The position numbers and the translations under genes were made by a program. A stretch of 6,852 bases of DNA from Promethearchaeota archaeon (GTDB taxonomy: Archaea > Asgardarchaeota > Lokiarchaeia > Sigynarchaeales > MK-D1), in the NCBI GenBank assembly GCA_016839865.1, contig JAEOTN010000085.1, positions 1-6,852 on the forward strand, read 5' to 3'. The notes below the pieces were generated by a model, which saw only the letters and a list, made by a program, of their open reading frames with translations, had not been told where the DNA came from and ran no database searches. Of the stretch, positions 1-5,108 are shown in pieces (position 1 is the first letter of the stretch; each line of letters begins with the position of its first letter).

Positions 1-713
1 CCAAACTTCTTATCAATTACTAGTAGTTTTTCTTTCCACTTATTTTTGAATAATCTTATTAAAAAAAGAGGGAAATCTGATAATGCATATGAATCTTCTG
101 GAAGATCTTGTTGATATTTCAAAGAATTTGAGGATTTTCGTTTTTCGCCGTAAGGACCTATATACAGAAGGTCCGAAATCATATTGCTATCAGGAATCTT
201 TGAAAAATATGACCACAATGTAGTTGATTTTAATTTATCTCGAATTTTTTTGCATTGTAAGCATGTTTTTTCAATTATCGTGTTTTCATCTCTTATTAGT
301 TCGTATAAAAACTCCTCGAGAGATGTAGTTTGTTGGGATAAACAGTTATTTTGGCACGTTATAGGTTCTTTTTTCGTTTTTTGCCATTGAGGAAAAAGTT
401 TGTTTAGTTCATGGAATTTTGATAAATCTTCTGATGGCAAATACAAATTTGTACCCAATTCTATTTGAGTAATATTTTTTTTTGTTTTGGTTGAATTTAG
501 TGAGTAAATAATACAATCAGAACAAATATGACTACTCTTATATCGTTCTATAGGAGGTGTGGTAAAATGGGGACAATTTTCACAATGAATTCTCAATTTC
601 CACTGCTCCTTATTAATTTCAAGATGCAGTCCAAAATGTATTGATGTAGAAAACGATGGTTTTACCGTACCGACCATGTTTTTCTTTTTCAGTGATGGAT
701 ATAAATTACCCAT
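1..713 (-). CDS. Cys-rich protein next to a pilin gene, 3' end beyond the left edge
   Basis: An open minus-strand frame runs from an ATG at 713-711 to the left edge without a stop: 237 codons plus two bases. I do not recognise the family with confidence. Visible are four cysteine pairs at residues 44/47 (CENC), 64/67 (CSDC), 120/124 (CQNNC) and 151/154 (CLQC), which could form two zinc sites. The remainder is hydrophilic with many Lys, and there is no signal peptide or membrane segment. After the last Cys pair comes a stretch with GPYGEK (186-191), then a mixed helical part to the edge. The gene is divergent from a pilin gene 42 bp away, so an inferred option is the N-terminal part of an archaeal type II/IV secretion (GspE/TadA-like) ATPase whose Walker motifs lie outside the window. 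There is no Shine-Dalgarno site, and an AT block 13-28 bp upstream suggests a near-leaderless transcript. The reading frame is secure; the function is not. Confidence 0.8.
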   Translation of the reverse strand, partial: MGNLYPSLKKKNMVGTVKPSFSTSIHFGLHLEINKEQWKLRIHCENCPHFTTPPIERYKSSHICSDCIIYSLNSTKTKKNITQIELGTNLYLPSEDLSKFHELNKLFPQWQKTKKEPITCQNNCLSQQTTSLEEFLYELIRDENTIIEKTCLQCKKIRDKLKSTTLWSYFSKIPDSNMISDLLYIGPYGEKRKSSNSLKYQQDLPEDSYALSDFPLFLIRLFKNKWKEKLLVIDKKF

Positions 714-725
714 TTTATGAAGGGG

Positions 726-741
726 TTTTAATATAAAAATA
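726..741. promoter_or_regulatory. shared TATA region between the edge gene and the pilin gene
   Basis: The 42-bp divergent gap holds one AT block, TTTTAATATAAAAATA. Read on the plus strand, TTTAATAT (727-734) lies about 26 bp before the pilin ATG at 756. Read on the minus strand, TATTTTTATATT lies about 22-25 bp before the ATG at 713. Both spacings fit archaeal TATA boxes with leaderless or near-leaderless starts. One TBP-binding block probably serves both directions. No Shine-Dalgarno sequence is visible for either gene. Confidence 0.5.
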
Positions 742-755
742 ACACATTAGAGTAA

Positions 756-953
756 ATGTTGCAGAAGAAAAAAAAGAAAAAATTAAGTTTAAAACGAATT
801 ATCTATGGAAATTCTGCAGGTTCTTTATTAGAGTATGGGTTAATAATCGGATTTTCCATTGTAGTATTTTTAATAATTGCAGGAATTATAATGTCCATTT
901 TAGATTGGACGCAAGGAAATCTGTCAGATTTTTGGAGCATTTTTCAAGGTTAA
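756..953 (+). CDS. Flp-type prepilin (small pilin subunit)
   Basis: A 65-residue protein with the architecture of Flp/type IVb-like prepilins. A short, strongly basic leader (six Lys at 4-9, then Lys13-Arg14) is followed by a cleavage region SAGSLLEYG and one hydrophobic segment (about 27-49). A short polar and aromatic tail ends in FQG. If processing occurs after Ala21, the mature chain begins GSLLEY with Glu at +5 and Tyr at +6, as in Flp pilins (GATAIEYG-type), and has 44 residues, close to the usual mature Flp size. Cleavage after Gly22 is the alternative. The subunit should be held in the membrane by its N-terminal helix and assembled into a thin surface filament. The gene that would process it, an A24-family prepilin peptidase, ends 1 bp away on the other strand. 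The Lys run is coded by A8-G-A6, a possible slippage site. The start is the only ATG, with a TATA box at leaderless distance. Confidence 0.8.
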   Translation: MLQKKKKKKLSLKRIIYGNSAGSLLEYGLIIGFSIVVFLIIAGIIMSILDWTQGNLSDFWSIFQG

Positions 954-954
954 A

Positions 955-1611
955 TCAAGTAAAAATCGCTAGTCCAACACTAAACGTGAGAAATGGAACC
1001 ATAGGGATTCTTTTTTTTACCCAACACAGAGAATACTGATTTTTTGACATGATGATTTGGATATTTACATTTTGAGAATTTAGTTGCAGGATCAAAGGTA
1101 TAGAATTCAAAAAAAGCGAAGGTGGTCGTAATTGACAAAAGCTATACAAGAAAATACGTTCCCAAATAGAAAGAAAAGAGTTCATGCTATATTGAAACCA
1201 ATGGGTGATAATTACATTAAGAATCACCTGAAACGAATAAAAAAGTAACAGAGATATGAAGAAATATAAGTAATATTGAAGTCCATCGAAATTGGAGGTA
1301 ATTCCATGATTTGCTGATGGGAGTATTATAAAAAACAGGATTAAGTTTAGTTTTAAATCAGCTTCTCCAAAAAAACCAGTTAAATATAGATAGAAACTCA
1401 TCCCGAAATGAAAAACAAGAAAAAGTATCTTAAAGCTATCTACTTGAATTTTATCAAAAAATAATCGAAGACTAATTGAAAAAATCCCAAGTAGTATAAG
1501 TGGTAAAAGTTCGATATTAGAAATTCGTTGATATTTGATATCTAGAATAGATAGATAAATAAGCTGGGCAACCAGGAACATACTAAGATATATCGAGTAT
1601 ATTTTTTCCAT
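955..1611 (-). CDS. A24-family (archaeal PibD/FlaK-like) prepilin peptidase
   Basis: An integral-membrane aspartic protease that removes leader peptides of type IV pilin-like proteins at the cytoplasmic membrane face. Counting 218 residues from the chosen start, the first catalytic Asp is D24 in SILDIKYQRISN, the classic D-x-x-x-x-R-I-x-N context. The second is D85 in FFGEADLKLN, matching the G-x-(G/A)-D-x-K motif, with the usual Pro a little downstream (P98). About five or six hydrophobic segments are visible. The C-terminus (WVKKRIPMVPFLTFSVGLA) resembles the conserved archaeal ending with I-P-F/M and a last membrane helix. The start at 1611 overlaps the upstream stop as TGATG, a translational-coupling arrangement. 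An ATG at 1626 would add five residues and overlap the regulator gene by 16 bp. It is the last gene of the orc1/cdc6-like operon and stands tail to tail with its likely substrate, the pilin. Its middle third (about 105-190) is poorly conserved and I cannot assign roles there. Confidence 0.85.
   Translation of the reverse strand: MEKIYSIYLSMFLVAQLIYLSILDIKYQRISNIELLPLILLGIFSISLRLFFDKIQVDSFKILFLVFHFGMSFYLYLTGFFGEADLKLNLILFFIILPSANHGITSNFDGLQYYLYFFISLLLFYSFQVILNVIITHWFQYSMNSFLSIWERIFLYSFCQLRPPSLFLNSIPLILQLNSQNVNIQIIMSKNQYSLCWVKKRIPMVPFLTFSVGLAIFT
1011..1018 (+). terminator. possible U-tract terminator for the pilin transcript
   Basis: An uninterrupted run of eight T lies 58-65 bp after the pilin stop on the pilin strand. 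Archaeal termination commonly occurs at U-tracts without a hairpin. The run falls inside the 3' part of the peptidase gene, where it reads as Lys codons on the other strand, so it may simply be coding sequence. Confidence 0.3.
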
Positions 1612-1904
1612 CAACTCCCACTCCATAAATCAATTAGGTTTTTGAGAGCTCTAGCATTGATATTTTCATTTCTGAACCTGTATATTTTGATTCTACCGAA
1701 TTTTTTTTCTTGGATTAATCCTAGTGCCCCTAAATTTTCCAAATGTTGAGTTACTGAGCTATGATTTAAAGCTGTACGTCTTATTATTTCAGAAATATTC
1801 ATTTCGGTTTTTTTTGCTAGGAGAGCTAGTATTTTAGCTCTTCCTCGTGAAGAAAAAACTTGTTCGAGTGATAGAGTTTTGCTGGATTTTTTTGATGGGT
1901 CCAT
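1611..1904 (-). CDS. ArsR-like winged-helix DNA-binding regulator
   Basis: A 97-residue protein with one winged helix-turn-helix. SSRGRAKILALLAKKTEMNISEI (18-40) forms the first helices. TALNHSSVTQHLENLGALGLI (44-64) is the turn and recognition helix in the ArsR/MarR manner. KKFGRIKIYRF (67-77) is the beta wing, and a C-terminal helix (81-94) may dimerise. There is no Cys-based metal-sensing motif, so the effector is unknown. I chose the ATG at 1904 because GGTGA (1914-1910) lies 5 nt before it. An in-frame ATG at 1916 would add four residues and overlap the upstream AAA+ gene by 11 bp. It sits between the orc1/cdc6-like gene and the peptidase gene, whose ATG overlaps its stop codon. A role controlling this operon or the neighbouring pilin promoter is inferred from position only. 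Confidence 0.85.
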   Translation of the reverse strand: MDPSKKSSKTLSLEQVFSSRGRAKILALLAKKTEMNISEIIRRTALNHSSVTQHLENLGALGLIQEKKFGRIKIYRFRNENINARALKNLIDLWSGS

Positions 1905-1905
1905 T

Positions 1906-3099
1906 TCATTCACCATTTTTCAAAATTTGTTCAATACCCTTTAGAATGGGTTTAACAGGGTAATTAGGTATAGAAATGTAAGATTGTCTTCCATGTAGAT
2001 TTTTATTATGCAAGGAAGTAGAAATCAAGTCATTTTGCTTTAAAACTTGGATATATTCCCAAATTTGAGTATCAGATCTAGGTTTAACCGAGTAGTTTTT
2101 ACAAACCCTACGGTATTCTTCTTTGATTTCCGTCATAGTCGTTTTTGAGTTTGAAGAGGTAAGGAGATTGCATATCGCTTTATACAAGTATAAGGTTTGT
2201 TTTTTAATATGGCTTAATTCCGTTAAACTAAAGGGAATAAATTCTGAATTTATGATTTGGATTATCTCAGTAGTAATTTGGTCTAGGTTATGATGTTCAG
2301 CATAACGGACTGCATTGCGAACAATTTTAAGAGCTCTACGCATATCACCCGAAACTGAGGTCAAAGAGGCAATTATTCTCACTATTGAATCGTCTATGAT
2401 TCCAGGTTTTAAACCATGGTTAATTCTATCATTCAAAATGTCTAAAATTTGATTTTCTGTATATTTCTTAAAACGAATGACTTCATTTTGTAAAGAACTG
2501 ATGGTAGCCTCATCCAAATTCCTTAGGGAAAGTAAATCTTTTACAACTCCAATTAAAGAGATATGAGAGGAATCTGAGAATTTTAGCTCATTGATACGAG
2601 ATAGTGTGTAAATTAAATCAGAATCCTTTTTCATCAGCGCTCCTAACTCATCAAGTACTAAAATCAAGTAACAATCGCTATCTTTCAAATATTCCACTAA
2701 GATTTCTAAAAAATCTTGTTTTGATAACCCTCGAGCGGGGATGGATCCTATCAATTCATTTGTTATTCGTTTTAAGACATTTGAGCTAGATCTGTTGTGT
2801 CTACAATTTATATGAACGAATTTAATATTCAATTGCCGTATTTTCGCTGATTCTAGTATCATACTGCCAAAGTGACGTATAGTTACAGTCTTCCCAACTC
2901 CAATATTACCAGTGATCAAAATTTTCTTAGAAAACACAAATGGTCTAGTTATAATTGGTAAAAATAGCTTTGATAAAAAAATTAGCTCATTATCTCGGTG
3001 TTTCATTGATTTGGGTACAAATTCAGGTTCAAAAACTGATTCATCAGTAAACAATGTGTGTGATCGAAATTCTTCCTCGAGAAAATTTCTTCTTACCAT
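1906..3099 (-). CDS. cdc6: Orc1/Cdc6-type AAA+ protein with altered sensor-1 and box VII
   Basis: A 397-residue AAA+ ATPase of the archaeal Orc1/Cdc6 family, normally the protein that binds replication origins and loads MCM. The order is the family's own: an N-terminal lead-in (F-V-P-K-S-M-K-H-R, where relatives have Y-V-P-x-x-x-x-H-R), Walker A GNIGVGKT (64-71), Walker B LVLDE (D150, E151), sensor-2 GDMRRALK (251-258), and a C-terminal winged helix (about 300-380). Two usual landmarks are missing. The sensor-1 segment reads GVVKD (184-188) where relatives have G-I-S/T-N-D. The box VII segment reads LDEATISSL (195-203) where relatives have L-D-x-R-V-x-S-S, so the Arg is Ala198. This suggests a paralogue with changed ATP handling rather than the main initiator. 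The start at 3099 is set by GGAGGT 7 nt upstream; an ATG at 3105 would leave only 1 nt. It is the first gene of an operon with a winged-helix regulator and a prepilin peptidase, which is unusual company for an initiator. Confidence 0.9.
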   Translation of the reverse strand: MVRRNFLEEEFRSHTLFTDESVFEPEFVPKSMKHRDNELIFLSKLFLPIITRPFVFSKKILITGNIGVGKTVTIRHFGSMILESAKIRQLNIKFVHINCRHNRSSSNVLKRITNELIGSIPARGLSKQDFLEILVEYLKDSDCYLILVLDELGALMKKDSDLIYTLSRINELKFSDSSHISLIGVVKDLLSLRNLDEATISSLQNEVIRFKKYTENQILDILNDRINHGLKPGIIDDSIVRIIASLTSVSGDMRRALKIVRNAVRYAEHHNLDQITTEIIQIINSEFIPFSLTELSHIKKQTLYLYKAICNLLTSSNSKTTMTEIKEEYRRVCKNYSVKPRSDTQIWEYIQVLKQNDLISTSLHNKNLHGRQSYISIPNYPVKPILKGIEQILKNGE

Positions 3100-3106
3100 T
3101 AACATG

Positions 3107-3113
3107 ACCTCCC
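3107..3113 (-). promoter_or_regulatory. strong Shine-Dalgarno site deciding the cdc6 start
   Basis: The minus strand reads GGGAGGT, the best ribosome site in the window. It is 7 nt before the ATG at 3099 but only 1 nt before the in-frame ATG at 3105, so it favours the shorter protein. Confidence 0.7.
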
Positions 3114-3137
3114 GATAGCTTTACTATTTGTCGGTCC

Positions 3138-3147
3138 ATTTAAAATT
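3138..3147 (-). promoter_or_regulatory. likely TATA box of the cdc6-like operon
   Basis: The minus strand reads AATTTTAAAT, centred about 43 bp before the ATG at 3099. A transcript starting some 26 bp downstream (near 3116) would carry a leader just long enough for the GGGAGGT ribosome site. No second promoter is evident before the two downstream genes, which fits a single operon. Confidence 0.45.
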
Positions 3148-3195
3148 GAAAGAGAGTAGTGTTGTGTTGATTTTATTCCAAAACTTGTCTAAAAT

Positions 3196-3203
3196 CATTT
3201 AAG
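3196..3203 (+). promoter_or_regulatory. possible TATA box of the PRC-barrel gene
   Basis: CATTTAAG is centred about 27 bp before the ATG at 3227, the spacing of a leaderless archaeal transcript. This is one reason for preferring that ATG over the in-frame GTG at 3203, which lies inside this box. The match to a TATA consensus is only fair. Confidence 0.35.
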
Positions 3204-3226
3204 TGTGGAATGGTCAATCTAGATTG

Positions 3227-3559
3227 ATGACTACAGAACTAAACACCATTGAAACTGAATTGTATGAATTGACGATGCCCGGGAAATTAATGGGGAGAGA
3301 AGTGGTGGACTCAATGGCAAGGAAAGTTGGTTTAGTGAGGAATATTAAAATCCAGTTTTATCCTCTCAGCATTATTTTAGTAGTTAAAGGAGTAGGAGTG
3401 GAATTCTTAATTAATATTAAAGAAGTGGAAGCAATTGGAACTGTTATCCGACTAAAAAATCCTGCAAAACAAACTGAAGAAATTGACGTAGATGATGTAA
3501 TTCGATTACGACAAGAAATTACATCTGAATTGAAACTATTGTACAGTACATTGAAATAG
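3227..3559 (+). CDS. PRC-barrel-like small protein
   Basis: A 110-residue soluble protein. Residues about 16-77 have the pattern of a PRC-barrel: MPGKLMGREVVDSMARKVG opens the first strands, then KIQFYPLSIILVVKGVGVEFLI, then IKEVEAIGTVIRLKNP. This resembles the family's typical run of a G-K-x-V-x-D motif, a G-x-V segment and a final I-x-x-I-G-x-x-I-x-L strand. A charged linker with two Asp pairs and a C-terminal helix (about 87-109) follow. In archaea such small PRC-barrel proteins include RNA-metabolism adaptors and the CdpB cell-division proteins, so an adaptor or scaffold role is possible but not shown here. The ATG at 3227 has no ribosome site but has an AT box at leaderless distance. A GTG at 3203 would add eight residues. 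The gene ends about 40 bp before the RNase P RNA and is divergent from the cdc6-like operon. Confidence 0.75.
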   Translation: MTTELNTIETELYELTMPGKLMGREVVDSMARKVGLVRNIKIQFYPLSIILVVKGVGVEFLINIKEVEAIGTVIRLKNPAKQTEEIDVDDVIRLRQEITSELKLLYSTLK

Positions 3560-3567
3560 ATACATAA

Positions 3568-3576
3568 CTTTAAATT
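3568..3576 (+). promoter_or_regulatory. rnpB: likely TATA box of the RNase P RNA gene
   Basis: CTTTAAATT follows the PRC-barrel stop by 9 bp. Its centre is about 26 bp before position 3598, where the closing helix P1 of the RNA begins. The spacing is what an archaeal RNA gene with its own promoter should show. Confidence 0.5.
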
Positions 3577-3597
3577 CAGAGATAAAATGGATTCCCT

Positions 3598-3912
3598 TAG
3601 GGTATAGGAATATTGAACTTACGTTATTTCCTAATAATGAGGAACCTCGCCCCTCTTACTTGGAAAGAGCGATTTGGGAACAAATCATAGTGAAAACTAT
3701 CCAATAATACTAGAAACGAAATTATATATGGTCCTACAATGATGTCGGAAGATTGAGAACTCCATATATGATATGAAACGAATTATGGCTCTTGAGAAAG
3801 GTTTAAGAAAATTGGTTCCAAGTTCCAACAAAACTGAATAGTTTGATGTTCAAACATAATTCTGGTAACAGCATTATGTACAAAAGGGCGGGTATGTATT
3901 CTATATACCCTT
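3598..3912 (+). ncRNA. rnpB: RNase P RNA (catalytic RNA of tRNA 5'-end processing)
   Basis: The gap between two convergent protein genes folds, on the plus strand, in the order expected for RNase P RNA. P1 pairs AGGGTATA (3599-3606) with TATACCCT (3904-3911). P2 pairs GAATA (3608-3612) with TATTC (3897-3901). A conserved-region-I-like GAGGAACCU (3639-3647) leads into P4, in which 3645-3646 and 3648-3652 pair with 3886-3892 in seven Watson-Crick pairs. U3647 is left bulged, at the place of the universal P4 bulged U. Two adjacent GNRA-capped hairpins follow as P8 (GATTTG-GGAA-CAAATC, 3671-3686) and P9 (ATAGT-GAAA-ACTAT, 3687-3700). P10 pairs 3701-3708 with 3782-3788 (one bulged A), and P12 pairs 3721-3731 with 3762-3772. 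P5 may pair 3654-3658 with 3804-3808. ACAAAAGGGCGGGTAT (3880-3895) resembles conserved region V. The length, about 315 nt, suits archaeal forms. P3, P15 and P16 are uncertain. The GNRA loops fix the strand. Confidence 0.88.
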
Positions 3913-3915
3913 ATT

Positions 3916-4791
3916 TTATATCTTCAATTTTTCAACTTGATATCGCTTTTTGATATTTTTTAGATAATATACAACACAACCATATATCCCTCCAGAACAT
4001 AAAGCGGTAATGCAAAAAATAATCGAAGTAATTGCAATCCTGTTTCTTAGAGTCAGATCTTTAGGGTGTGTGATAAACAAAAAAATGACATGCAGAGAAG
4101 TGAAGCAAGTTGACTCATTATATTTAATTTGTAAATTGTACTGTTGAACGCGAGGAGAAGGAATAATAGAAATCATGAAGCTGCCATTATAATTAGTATA
4201 AACTAAATTTTGTGCACTAAGAAATCCATCTGTATACAGGTTATACACTAAAGCTTGATCTATAGGAACAACACTTGCATTGAGGGAATTTGATAAGTAA
4301 AAAGTGAAATTATTGATAATATCAGGAACGATATATGTGTTATTTTGGGGACCATGACAAATTAAATTCATTTTTTCTATGATTATTGATGTATAACAAC
4401 AAATTTCATTCCCAAACAATGCGTCATAGTAATACAATAAAATGAAAATGACTGCAGACTCTCCTGAAAAGGTGTAATTAATCTTTGGCAAAGTAAAACT
4501 GTATTCTTGGGAAACGGAAAAATTACCTTGAATTGGCTCGGATTGATGAAAATAGTTAAAACTAATATTATTTGCAACTCCTACAGCGAAATATTCTTCT
4601 TCTGTAACATGGGACGAAAAGCTATATGAGACAATTACCTCTTCATGTGCATAATATACATCTTTATTTGTCGAGATTTTTGCGTCAAAAATAGTAGATT
4701 GTCCTATGACAATAGGGGCAGAGAAATTTTTTGATAAAAATATGATTAAAAAGATAAGAACTAGCGTTTTCCATGTAATTTGAGGTTTCAT
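3916..4791 (-). CDS. single-pass surface protein, glycosylation-sequon-rich, family unknown
   Basis: A 291-residue protein I cannot assign to a named family. A hydrophobic N-terminus (about 8-29, after Lys and Trp-Lys) acts as a signal peptide or anchor. A long extracellular part is rich in beta-type segments, beginning ISTNKDVYYAHEEVIVSYSF, which looks like an immunoglobulin- or macroglobulin-like strand pair. A membrane helix (about 252-276) and a short basic tail (KNIKKRYQVEKLKI) close the protein. Eight N-x-S/T sequons lie in the outer part (Asn 75, 90, 105, 150, 161, 171, 202 and 225), as in glycosylated archaeal surface proteins. A Cys pair (131-132) and three single Cys residues (C145, C229 and, near the membrane helix, C260) could form disulphides. 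The ATG at 4791 has a TTTAAA box at leaderless distance; a GTG directly before it (4794) is the alternative. It is a single gene, divergent from rps17e, and its 3' end nearly touches the RNase P RNA. Confidence 0.8.
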   Translation of the reverse strand: MKPQITWKTLVLIFLIIFLSKNFSAPIVIGQSTIFDAKISTNKDVYYAHEEVIVSYSFSSHVTEEEYFAVGVANNISFNYFHQSEPIQGNFSVSQEYSFTLPKINYTFSGESAVIFILLYYYDALFGNEICCYTSIIIEKMNLICHGPQNNTYIVPDIINNFTFYLSNSLNASVVPIDQALVYNLYTDGFLSAQNLVYTNYNGSFMISIIPSPRVQQYNLQIKYNESTCFTSLHVIFLFITHPKDLTLRNRIAITSIIFCITALCSGGIYGCVVYYLKNIKKRYQVEKLKI

Positions 4792-4814
4792 CACCTATCT
4801 TTTTGATATGTTTT

Positions 4815-4824
4815 TTTTTAAAGT
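4815..4824 (-). promoter_or_regulatory. likely TATA box of the surface-protein gene
   Basis: The minus strand reads AACTTTAAAA with TTTAAA at 4822-4817, centred about 28 bp before the ATG at 4791. This fits a leaderless transcript. GGTG abuts that ATG directly, too close to act as a ribosome site. Confidence 0.45.
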
Positions 4825-4838
4825 TCTATGATTTGGAA

Positions 4839-4853
4839 AAATTTATTATAATT
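4839..4853 (+). promoter_or_regulatory. likely TATA box of rps17e
   Basis: AAATTTATTATAATT is centred about 40 bp before the S17e ATG. Starting 26 bp downstream gives a leader of roughly 15 nt that contains GGTG (4876-4879), 7 nt before the ATG. Unlike most genes here, rps17e therefore appears to have both a short leader and a ribosome site. Confidence 0.45.
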
Positions 4854-4886
4854 GATTAATTACTGCAAAGAAATCGGTGCGCACAG

Positions 4887-5108
4887 ATGGGTAGAGTTCG
4901 TCCAGTATTTATAAAAAAGATATCACACGAGTTAATGAAAAAATATTCTGATCTCTTTTCCAGAGATTTTGAGAAGAATAAAAACATGCTTGATGAATTT
5001 GTTGTCATTCAATCACGTGTTGTAAGAAATAGGATTGCGGGATATATTACACATTTAAAAAATGTAGAGTTAGAGCAAGAAGAGAAAGAATCATTTGACG
5101 TTGAGTGA
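4887..5108 (+). CDS. rps17e: 30S ribosomal protein S17e
   Basis: Small-subunit ribosomal protein of the archaeal and eukaryotic S17e family, 73 residues. The family hallmark runs through almost the whole chain. MGRVRPVFIKKISHELMKKY opens it, followed by the D-F-E-x-N-K segment (28-33). VRNRIAGYITHLKN (46-59) matches the conserved V-R-N-K/R-I-A-G-Y-I-T-x-L motif. Archaeal homologues are commonly 60-70 residues, so this is full length with a slightly long acidic tail (EQEEKESFDVE). The start is fixed by the conserved MGR beginning and by GGTG 7 nt upstream. The last 18 bp overlap the end of the SPOUT methyltransferase gene on the other strand. Two runs of five T (5153-5157 and 5162-5166), 45-58 bp past the stop, could end its transcript. 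Confidence 0.95.
   Translation: MGRVRPVFIKKISHELMKKYSDLFSRDFEKNKNMLDEFVVIQSRVVRNRIAGYITHLKNVELEQEEKESFDVE

Noticed and set aside
184..390. Plus-strand open frame of 68 codons.
   Set aside because: It lies opposite the Cys-rich edge gene, has no family features and is Phe/Ser-rich, as expected for antisense of Lys-rich coding.
2604..3118. Plus-strand open frames opposite the cdc6-like gene (2604-2789 and 2912-3118).
   Set aside because: They run antisense to the Walker A, Walker B and N-terminal coding region, and neither has a promoter or ribosome site.
3653..3669. Local hairpin CTCTT-ACTTGGA-AAGAG.
   Set aside because: It competes with P5/P7 pairing to 3799-3808, which fits the RNase P order better. 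I do not list it as a separate element.
3713..3788. A direct repeat of GAAACGAA (3713-3720 and 3775-3782), each followed by TTAT-rich DNA, near an orc1/cdc6-like gene; considered as origin recognition boxes.
   Set aside because: The copies fall symmetrically on either side of P12 inside the RNase P RNA, where two similar conserved junctions are expected. No full origin-box consensus or G-rich flank is present.
3736..3795. Possible C/D box guide RNA (ATGATGT, TTGA, ATGATAT, CTTGA).
   Set aside because: The box matches are weak, the spacing is irregular, and the segment is accounted for by the RNase P RNA fold.
3890..3910. A hairpin (GGGTATGT, loop ATTCT, then ATATACCC, one G-U pair) next to the surface-protein stop, looking like a bidirectional terminator.
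   Set aside because: The same bases are used by P4, P2 and P1 of the RNase P RNA. GGGTAT occurs at both ends of that RNA, so the local hairpin is a by-product of P1 complementarity.
4383..4577. Second minus-strand frame inside the surface-protein gene.
   Set aside because: It is fully nested, has no start context and no recognisable domain, so it is a shadow frame.
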